13,351 bases of DNA from JACPFV01 sp052386975. Lineage in GTDB: Bacteria; Pseudomonadota; Gammaproteobacteria; Nevskiales; Nevskiaceae. How positions within the stretch are numbered: the first letter of the stretch is position 1; every line of letters begins with the position of its first letter. Made by a program: the position numbers and the translations under genes. The notes under the pieces are model-generated. The model was not told the DNA's origin and ran no database searches. It saw nothing but the letters and a program-made list of their open reading frames with translations. The DNA is taken from positions 1-13,351 of the forward strand of contig JBQTJQ010000013.1 of the NCBI GenBank assembly GCA_052386975.1, read 5' to 3'. Below are positions 1 to 5,264 of the stretch, piece by piece.

Positions 1-597
1 CGGCGCGTCGGCCTGCGCAGCGGCGACCAGTACCTCGACGGCAATCCGCTGGACCTGCTGTACGCGCAACTGCAGGCGGTGTGGGACCTGCGGCGCGGGC
101 TGGCGTGGCTGCGTTCGCAGGAGGACAAGCCGCGCATCGGCGTGATGGGTTACAGCCTCGGCGGCTATAACGCGGCGGTGCTCGCGCAACACGACGACCA
201 GCTCGATTTCGTGATCGCCGGCATTCCACCGAGCGATCTTGCCGCGGCGCTGTGGCGCCACCTGCCGCCGGCGCACCGCCAGTACTTCGAGGCGCACGGA
301 CTGGACCTGGAGCGCTACCGGCGCGTGCTGCGGCCGGTGTCGCCGCTGGCGCTGCCGCCGAAAGTGGCGGCGGACCGGCGCTACCTGTTCGCCGGCACGG
401 CCGACCGGCTGGTCCTGCCGGACCAGTCGCTGGCGCTGGCCAAGCACTGGGGTGTCCCGGTGCAGTGGTACCAGGGCGCGCACCTGACCTTCCGCGGCGA
501 GGACGTCGTGCGCCAGCACATCGAGGCCGCGATGCAGCGGGCCGGCTGGCCGGTCTCCGCGCAGCTACACTCATCACCACAGGAAGATTGGAGCTAG
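1..597 (+). CDS. Alpha/beta hydrolase, C-terminal part (5' end outside window)
   Basis: The reading frame is open from base 1, so the start lies upstream; 198 codons are visible. The fragment carries what looks like a complete alpha/beta-hydrolase catalytic triad. The nucleophile elbow GYSLGG has its Ser at fragment residue 52 (codon 154-156), the acid is probably Asp135 in the segment LFAGTADRLV, and the base is His161 in YQGAHLTF. These follow the spacing typical of serine esterases, lipases and S9-type peptidases of this fold. The substrate cannot be read from the sequence. No signal peptide can be judged because the N-terminus is missing. It ends 79 bp before phoB on the same strand, but a putative Pho box lies between them, so it is probably a neighbour rather than a functional member of the phosphate cluster. 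Fold assignment is firm; function is open. Confidence 0.8.
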   Translation, partial: RRVGLRSGDQYLDGNPLDLLYAQLQAVWDLRRGLAWLRSQEDKPRIGVMGYSLGGYNAAVLAQHDDQLDFVIAGIPPSDLAAALWRHLPPAHRQYFEAHGLDLERYRRVLRPVSPLALPPKVAADRRYLFAGTADRLVLPDQSLALAKHWGVPVQWYQGAHLTFRGEDVVRQHIEAAMQRAGWPVSAQLHSSPQEDWS

Positions 598-613
598 CGA
601 TCCATCCCGGGGG

Positions 614-631
614 GCGTCACGGAACTGTCAT
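614..631 (+). promoter_or_regulatory. Putative Pho box upstream of phoB
   Basis: Two heptamers, GCGTCAC (614-620, 5/7 to CTGTCAC) and CTGTCAT (625-631, 7/7), are separated by 4 bp. This is the 11-bp period of the PhoB recognition site. A weak -10-like TACCCT follows at 642-647 (3/6), 11 bp beyond the box, which is the geometry expected when PhoB replaces -35 recognition. It lies 45 bp before the phoB start and would give positive autoregulation of phoBR, as is known in E. coli. Confidence 0.6.
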
Positions 632-676
632 GCGTTGCCACTACCCTGAAATCGTGGCATTTCTTCGCAGACGGCC

Positions 677-1369
677 GTGGATAACAAGCTGATTCTCATT
701 GTCGAGGACGAACCCTCGATCCGGGAGATGGTGCGCTTCGCTTTGCAGCGCGCCGAGTTTCGCGTGGCCGAAGCCGGTGACGTGCAGGCCGCGCGACTCA
801 AGATCGCCGAAGCGCATCCCGACCTGATCCTGATGGACTGGATGCTCCCTGGGGTGTCGGGCGTGGAGTTGGCGCGCGAGCTCAAGGCGGCGCCGCTGAC
901 CAAGGATGTCCCGATCATCATGGTCACCGCTCGCGTCGAGGAAGAGGACCGCGTGCGCGGCCTCAACATCGGCTGCGACGACTACGTCTCAAAGCCGTTC
1001 TCGTTCCCCGAGCTGATCGCGCGAATCAAGGCCGTGCTGCGGCGCACGCTGCCGGGCGGGGAGGGCGAAAAGCTTGCCGTCGCCGGCCTCGAGGTCGATG
1101 GCGCGAGCCAGCGCGTCACGGCCAGGGGCGAGCCGGTGCACCTCGGCCCGACCGAGTATCGGCTGCTGCATTTCTTCGTCAGCCATCCCGAGCGCGTCTA
1201 CACCCGCGAGCAGGTGCTCGACCGCGTCTGGGGCCGCAACGTTTATGTCGAGGAGCGCACCGTGGACGTGCACATCCGCCGCCTGCGCAAGGCGCTGGAG
1301 CCCTACGGCTGCGACGGCCTGATCCAGACCGTGCGCGGCACCGGCTACCGTTTCTCGGAGAAGCTCTGA
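677..1369 (+). CDS. phoB: PhoB, phosphate regulon response regulator
   Basis: This is a 230-residue OmpR/PhoB-family transcription factor, phosphorylated by PhoR and binding Pho boxes. The receiver domain (about 1-120) shows the acidic pocket E10-D11, the phospho-acceptor Asp54 in LILMDWMLPG, Thr84 in IIMVTAR, and Lys106 in VSKPF. The C-terminal winged-helix domain (about 130-228) contains LGPTEYRLL, the recognition-helix region ERTVDVHIRRLRKAL and the terminal hairpin TVRGTGYRF. Length matches E. coli PhoB (229 aa). The start is GTG: an in-frame TGA at 647-649 leaves no other usual start codon. A Shine-Dalgarno sequence is not obvious before it. The gene ends inside the first codons of phoR. 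It is the regulator expected to act on the Pho boxes at 614, 2721 and 13207. Confidence 0.96.
   Translation: MDNKLILIVEDEPSIREMVRFALQRAEFRVAEAGDVQAARLKIAEAHPDLILMDWMLPGVSGVELARELKAAPLTKDVPIIMVTARVEEEDRVRGLNIGCDDYVSKPFSFPELIARIKAVLRRTLPGGEGEKLAVAGLEVDGASQRVTARGEPVHLGPTEYRLLHFFVSHPERVYTREQVLDRVWGRNVYVEERTVDVHIRRLRKALEPYGCDGLIQTVRGTGYRFSEKL
1357..1360 (+). promoter_or_regulatory. Ribosome binding site deciding the phoR start
   Basis: GGAG lies inside the end of phoB, 5 nt before CTG at 1366. It supports translation of phoR from that CTG, in a CTGA overlap with the phoB stop, rather than from the downstream GTG at 1426. Confidence 0.5.
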
Positions 1370-2676
1370 CCCACCTGCGCCGCGAGTGTCTGAATGCGGC
1401 GCTGGTCGCCGCGTTCGGCGGATTCGTGGGCTGGCTGTTCGAAGGGTTTGCCGCGGGCGTTGCGGTCGCGCTGGCGCTCTACCTGGTGCGACACCTCCAT
1501 TACCTGTCCGCATTGCGCGCGTGGACCGACCATCCCAAGCGCGTCGAGCTGCCGGAGCCGGCCGGCACCTGGGGCGAAGTCTACGAGCGGCTGCTCGACC
1601 TGCAGCGCAGCAATCGCAAACGCAAGAAGCGGCTCGCCGCGATGCTGGCGCAGTTCCAGGCCTCGGCCGAAGCCTTGCCCGACGGCGCGGTCGTCACCGA
1701 GGCCCGCGGCGAGATCCTGTGGTTCAACACCGCGGCGCGCGTGCTGCTGGGCCTGCGCTCGCCGCATGACATGGGGCAGCGCCTGGTGAACCTGCTGCGG
1801 CACCCGGAGTTCACCGAATACTTCGAGCGCGGCGATTTCGCACAGGAAGTCGAGATTCCATCCCCGATCAACCATGCCGTCGTGCTGTCCTTGCGGGTCG
1901 TGCCCTACGGCGACAACCAGCGGTTGCTGATGATCCGCGACGTCAGCGAGTTGCACCGTCTCGAGCGGATCCGCCGCGACTTCGTGGCCAATGCGTCGCA
2001 CGAGCTGCGCACGCCGCTGACCGTACTGCGCGGCTACATCGAGATGATGCTGCCCGAGGCGCAGCGCAGCCTGTCGGAGTGGCGCGCGCCGCTGGCCGAA
2101 ATGCATTCCCAGGCCACGCGCATGGAAGCCCTGGTGCGCGACCTGCTCAAGCTGGCGCGGCTGGAGGGCGAGGTCGCCGTCACGCGCCAGGACGTCGTCG
2201 AAGCGCCCGAGTTGATCGAGCGGGCGCTGGTCGAGGCTCGCGGACTGTCCAAGGGCCAGCACCGGATCGACGCAAGCATCGAGCCGGGCCTGCTGTTGTA
2301 CGGGCGCGAGACCGAGGCGGAGAGCATCTTCAGCAACCTGATCGCCAACGCCGTGCAGTACACCTCGGCCGGCGGCTCCATCAAGGTGCGCTGGGAGAAC
2401 GCCGGCGACGGCGCCCAGTTCTCGGTGACCGACAGCGGCATCGGTGTCGCGCCCGAGGACATCCCGCGGCTGACGGAGCGCTTCTACCGCGTGGACGAGG
2501 GGCGCTCGCGCGCCAGCGGCGGCACCGGGCTCGGGCTGTCGATCGTCAAGCATGCGCTCGAGCGCCACGAAGGCCGGCTCGAGGTCAGGAGCCGCCTGGG
2601 GCACGGCAGCACCTTCATCTGCCGGTTCCCGCCGCACCGGGTGATCCGCTCCGGGCCCGCCGTCGCCAACGGATGA
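1366..2676 (+). CDS. phoR: PhoR, phosphate regulon sensor histidine kinase
   Basis: This is a membrane-anchored kinase/phosphatase for PhoB, 436 residues if translated from CTG 1366, close to the usual PhoR length. Two N-terminal hydrophobic segments (about 8-24 and 27-43) are followed by a basic linker and a PAS-like domain (about 96-195). The DHp helix carries the H-box SHELRTPL with phospho-acceptor His212, then come the ATPase N-box (about 321-332, NLIANAVQY), the G1 box DSGIG (356-360) and the G2 box GGTGLGLSIVK (385-395). There is no large periplasmic domain, as usual for PhoR, which senses through the Pst complex and PhoU. No ATG, GTG or TTG start precedes GTG 1426, yet starting there would delete the first membrane segment and the RRE motif region typical of PhoR. 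I therefore choose CTG 1366, which overlaps the phoB stop as CTGA. Identity is certain; the start is likely but unproven. Confidence 0.93.
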   Translation: MTHLRRECLNAALVAAFGGFVGWLFEGFAAGVAVALALYLVRHLHYLSALRAWTDHPKRVELPEPAGTWGEVYERLLDLQRSNRKRKKRLAAMLAQFQASAEALPDGAVVTEARGEILWFNTAARVLLGLRSPHDMGQRLVNLLRHPEFTEYFERGDFAQEVEIPSPINHAVVLSLRVVPYGDNQRLLMIRDVSELHRLERIRRDFVANASHELRTPLTVLRGYIEMMLPEAQRSLSEWRAPLAEMHSQATRMEALVRDLLKLARLEGEVAVTRQDVVEAPELIERALVEARGLSKGQHRIDASIEPGLLLYGRETEAESIFSNLIANAVQYTSAGGSIKVRWENAGDGAQFSVTDSGIGVAPEDIPRLTERFYRVDEGRSRASGGTGLGLSIVKHALERHEGRLEVRSRLGHGSTFICRFPPHRVIRSGPAVANG

Positions 2677-2720
2677 AACCCTAGCAACACCAATGGGTTA
2701 GCCGCCGGACTTCGGCGCGG

Positions 2721-2760
2721 CTGTCACATAACTGTCACGAATCTTTCACGACGTCATAAC
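2721..2760 (+). promoter_or_regulatory. Pho-box promoter of pstS-porin (three heptamers plus -10)
   Basis: Three direct heptamers at exact 11-bp period occur: CTGTCAC (2721-2727), CTGTCAC (2732-2738) and CTTTCAC (2743-2749). Two are perfect matches to the Pho-box half-site. An AT-rich -10-like CATAAC (2755-2760, 4/6 to TATAAT) follows 5 bp after the third repeat. There is no recognisable -35 other than the box itself, as expected for PhoB-activated sigma-70 promoters. The transcript would have a leader of about 40 nt before pstS. This is the best Pho box in the window. Confidence 0.88.
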
Positions 2761-2806
2761 GGCGTGTGACCAGACTTCACGCGCAAATTTCATGACAGGA
2801 AGACAT

Positions 2807-3763
2807 ATGAACCTCAAAAGCATCGTGGCAATCGCGGTCGGCGGCCTGCTCAGTTCGGCGGCATACGCAGCAGCGGATACGGCGCTCCCTGCCTATCAGA
2901 AGGCGAGCGGCGTATCGGGCAACTTCTCGAGCGTCGGCTCGGACACGCTGAACAACCTCATGACCCTGTGGGCGGAGGAGTTCAAGCGCAACTATCCCAA
3001 CGTCAACATCCAGATCCAGGGCGCGGGCTCGTCGACGGCGCCGCCGGCGCTGACCGAAGGCACCGCCAACTTCGGGCCGATGTCGCGCCTGATGAAGGAC
3101 GAGGAGATCCAGGCTTTCGAGCGCAAGCACGGCTACAAGCCGACGGCCATCGGCGTCGCGATCGACGCGCTGGCGGTGTTCGTCAACAAGGACAATCCGG
3201 TCAAGGGCCTGACCATCGCGCAGATCGACAGCATCTTCTCGTCGACGCGCAAGTGCGGTGGCCGCAAGGCCGAGCGCTGGGGCGACGCGGGCCTGACGGG
3301 CGACTGGGTGAGCAAGCCGATGCAGATCTACGGCCGCAACTCGGTGTCCGGCACCTACGGCTACTTCAAGGAGAACGCCCTGTGCAAGGGCGACTTCAAG
3401 AGCACCGTCAACGAGCAGCCGGGTTCGGCCTCGGTCGTTCAGTCGGTGGCCACCGGCCTGAACGCGATCGGTTACTCGGGCATCGGCTACAAGACCTCGG
3501 GCGTGCGCACCGTGCCGCTGGCCAAGAAGGACGGCGGCGAGTTCGTGGATGCCACCGAGGAGAACGCGCTGAAAGGCACGTATCCGCTGGCCCGAGTGCT
3601 GTACGTCTACGTCAACAAGGCGCCGAACAAGCCGCTGGCGCCGATGGAGCTCGAGTTCGTGAAGATGGTCCTGTCGAAGCAGGGCCAGGACGTGGTCGTC
3701 AAGGACGGCTACATCCCGCTGCCGGCCGCAATGGCCCAGAAAGAACTCGCCAAGATTCAGTAA
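2807..3763 (+). CDS. pstS: PstS, periplasmic phosphate-binding protein
   Basis: This is the substrate-binding protein of the Pst ABC importer; it captures phosphate in the periplasm and delivers it to PstC-PstA. The 318-residue product begins with a Sec signal peptide (basic NLK, hydrophobic core, cleavage expected after AAYA near residue 20). Ligand-loop motifs typical of PstS are visible: VGSDTLNNL, GAGSSTAPPAL, GPMSRLM and GRNSVSGTYGYFKE, then QPGSASVV. Cys150 and Cys193 could form a disulfide. The start is taken at ATG 2807 because AGGA at 2797-2800 is 6 nt away. An in-frame ATG at 2792 would add five residues but has no Shine-Dalgarno. The gene lies directly behind the strongest Pho box, and the porin gene follows after 37 bp with no terminator between, so the two probably share an mRNA. 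Confidence 0.95.
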   Translation: MNLKSIVAIAVGGLLSSAAYAAADTALPAYQKASGVSGNFSSVGSDTLNNLMTLWAEEFKRNYPNVNIQIQGAGSSTAPPALTEGTANFGPMSRLMKDEEIQAFERKHGYKPTAIGVAIDALAVFVNKDNPVKGLTIAQIDSIFSSTRKCGGRKAERWGDAGLTGDWVSKPMQIYGRNSVSGTYGYFKENALCKGDFKSTVNEQPGSASVVQSVATGLNAIGYSGIGYKTSGVRTVPLAKKDGGEFVDATEENALKGTYPLARVLYVYVNKAPNKPLAPMELEFVKMVLSKQGQDVVVKDGYIPLPAAMAQKELAKIQ

Positions 3764-3800
3764 CCGGTTTCGATCAACGTAAATCAACGGGAGATCCACA

Positions 3801-5138
3801 GTGCAGAAACTCATCAAGATCAGCGCGGCCGTCGCCTTCGCGCTGGGCGTCGCCCAGCCGGCGCTGGCCGACACGGCCGAAACCAAGGGTGGCCTGACCC
3901 TCAAGACCGATGACGGCCGCTTCGAAATGAAGGTCGGTGGCCGGCTGCATCTCGACGGCTACATGTGGGATGAGAGCGACGTGACCCAAGGCGCCACGGT
4001 TGGCGGCATCTTCTTCCGCCGCACGTACCTCTCGGTAACCGGCAAGCTGTACGGCTGGAAGTACAAGTACGAGAACGACTTCGCCGCCGGCTCGAGCCCG
4101 ACGTCCATCCGCGAGATGTGGATGTCGACCGAGTTGTTCGGCAGCGACGAGCTGATCCTCGGCCAGCACAAGCCGTTCCGCGGCATGGAAGAGCTGACCA
4201 GTTCCAACGAGGTTTTGTTCATGGAGCGTCCGTTCGCCACTGCCAGCGGCATGTACAACTCGATCCGCTGCGTGGCGCCTGCGGCGCCCGCGGCGTCGCC
4301 CAATGCCAACACGACGACGACAGCGACGGCTCCGTGCGGCGCAACCACTACCGTCACGACCACCGCAGACAACAGCACGTCGGTGCGCGGTGGCAGCGGC
4401 GACCTGAGCGCCAGCCGACAGTTCCAGACCGGCGTGTTCTACAAGCTTCCGTTCACCAAGGGCATGTGGGCGGCCTCGCTCTACAACATGCACCCGGCCG
4501 GCGGCTTCCAGAACAACAGCTACGGCTACAACACGCGACTGATCTTCCAGCCGCTGCTGGAAGAGAAGACGGTCCTGCACCTCGGGGTCTCGGCGAGCCT
4601 CGACAAGGCCGATGACGGCACGCGCCTGCGTTCCTCGGTGGCGTACGCCGGTCGCAGCAGCGGCAACCAGGTGACCGGCCCGGCTTCGCAGACCATTGCC
4701 ACGACGGGTACGGACGGCCAGCAGCAAACCGTGGCCCTCGAAGCCGCGTTCAGCGCGGGTCCGTTCTATGTACAGGGCGAGCTCGCCACGGCCACGTTCG
4801 AAGACGCCGGTGGCGTCGGCGTTGACCAGGACGTGCAGACCTATTACCTGCAGGCGGCCTGGGTCATGACCGGCGAGACCAAGCCCTACAAGGCCGACCG
4901 CGGCGCGTACGGCGCGCCGAAGCCGGCCGGTGAGCGCGGCGCCTGGGAGCTGAAGGCCCGCCTCGACACGATCGAGAACAAGGACATCGTGGATCGCGAA
5001 GTCACGACCACGTCCGTCGGTGTCAACTGGTATGCGAACCCGAACGTGCGGTTGATGTTCGACTACACGATGGGCGACAACAAGACCAACGATGACGACA
5101 CGGGCTCGTTTGCTGCCCGCGCGCAGTTGAGCTTCTAA
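3801..5138 (+). CDS. OprO/OprP-type phosphate-selective porin
   Basis: This is an outer-membrane beta-barrel of the Porin_O_P family, which in Pseudomonas forms anion channels for phosphate (OprP) or polyphosphate (OprO). The 445-residue product has a signal peptide cleaved probably after PALA (residue 23). The early barrel segments contain GRFEMKVGGRLHLDGY, FFRRTYLSVTGKLYGWKYKYENDF and the family-typical GQHKPFRGMEELTSSN. The last residue is Phe (AQLSF), the usual barrel-assembly signal. The GTG start has a good Shine-Dalgarno, GGGAGA at 3789-3794, 6 nt away. An unusual Thr/Ala-rich stretch (about residues 157-195) bounded by Cys157 and Cys179 probably forms an exposed loop. Position directly behind pstS and a Pho box supports phosphate uptake. 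Whether it prefers phosphate or polyphosphate cannot be told. Confidence 0.9.
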   Translation: MQKLIKISAAVAFALGVAQPALADTAETKGGLTLKTDDGRFEMKVGGRLHLDGYMWDESDVTQGATVGGIFFRRTYLSVTGKLYGWKYKYENDFAAGSSPTSIREMWMSTELFGSDELILGQHKPFRGMEELTSSNEVLFMERPFATASGMYNSIRCVAPAAPAASPNANTTTTATAPCGATTTVTTTADNSTSVRGGSGDLSASRQFQTGVFYKLPFTKGMWAASLYNMHPAGGFQNNSYGYNTRLIFQPLLEEKTVLHLGVSASLDKADDGTRLRSSVAYAGRSSGNQVTGPASQTIATTGTDGQQQTVALEAAFSAGPFYVQGELATATFEDAGGVGVDQDVQTYYLQAAWVMTGETKPYKADRGAYGAPKPAGERGAWELKARLDTIENKDIVDREVTTTSVGVNWYANPNVRLMFDYTMGDNKTNDDDTGSFAARAQLSF

Positions 5139-5154
5139 GAGAAGGTGCAGGAAA

Positions 5155-5185
5155 GTCCGGCGGCGGAGACGCCGCCGGACCTTTT
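5155..5185 (+). terminator. Intrinsic terminator between porin gene and pstC
   Basis: There is a perfect 10-bp GC-rich stem (5155-5164 GTCCGGCGGC pairing with 5171-5180 GCCGCCGGAC) with the 6-nt loop GGAGAC, followed by CTTTT. It begins 17 bp after the porin stop codon. It would end most pstS-porin transcripts, letting only read-through or a separate promoter feed pstCAB-phoU. No Pho box is visible between it and pstC. Confidence 0.85.
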
Positions 5186-5204
5186 CCAGAAGCCTCTTGT
5201 GGAG

Positions 5205-5216
5205 CTTTCCGGAAAG
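5205..5216. repeat. Perfect 12-bp palindrome covering the leader ribosome binding site
   Basis: CTTTCCGGAAAG reads the same on both strands and overlaps the start of the AGGGGA Shine-Dalgarno (5215-5220) of the first mini-ORF. The segment GGAAAGG (5211-5217) can alternatively pair with CTTTTCC (5181-5187), the tail of the terminator, with one G-U pair. Two alternative foldings that hide the site are therefore possible. A regulatory role is inference. Confidence 0.35.
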
Positions 5217-5223
5217 GGGAATC

Positions 5224-5250
5224 ATGCTGCGACCCCGCAAGCCCGCATGA
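5224..5250 (+). CDS. Putative 8-residue leader peptide MLRPRKPA
   Basis: ATG 5224 has a Shine-Dalgarno-like AGGGGA ending 3 nt before it and encodes eight residues rich in Arg, Lys and Pro. Its stop is the TGA of an ATGA (5247-5250) whose ATG opens a second mini-ORF. The pstC start has no ribosome binding site of its own, so this ORF may load ribosomes for it. It is too short for homology evidence and chance occurrence is possible. Confidence 0.35.
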   Translation: MLRPRKPA

Positions 5251-5264
5251 CGCCGCGCCCATGA
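5247..5264 (+). CDS. Putative 5-residue relay ORF MTPRP overlapping the pstC start
   Basis: This ORF starts in the ATGA that ends the preceding mini-ORF and stops at TGA 5262-5264, again as ATGA with the pstC start codon at 5261. It has no Shine-Dalgarno and would be translated only by re-initiation. It is reported because it links the leader ORF to pstC through two successive 4-bp overlaps in three different frames. Confidence 0.3.
   Translation: MTPRP

Noticed and set aside
566..571. TACACT near the end of the hydrolase gene as a -10 for phoB
   Set aside because: It has no -35 at 17 bp and lies upstream of the better-placed Pho box, so it is more likely chance within coding sequence.
630..692. 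20-codon ORF overlapping the phoB start
   Set aside because: It sits partly in the Pho box and promoter region, has only a weak ribosome site, no ATGA-type coupling and no recognisable motif.
1345..2637. Long minus-strand ORF opposite phoR (430 codons); similar ones oppose the porin gene (3774-5240), pstC (6167-7417), pstA (7060-8439) and pstB (8866-10188)
   Set aside because: Each lies antisense to a clearly recognised gene. The translations are His/Arg/Gln-rich low-information sequence, as produced by high-GC third-position bias, with no domain motifs.
2701..2721. GCCGC/GCGGC hairpin after phoR as a terminator
   Set aside because: The stem is only 5 bp, has no T-run and runs into the first base of the pstS Pho box.
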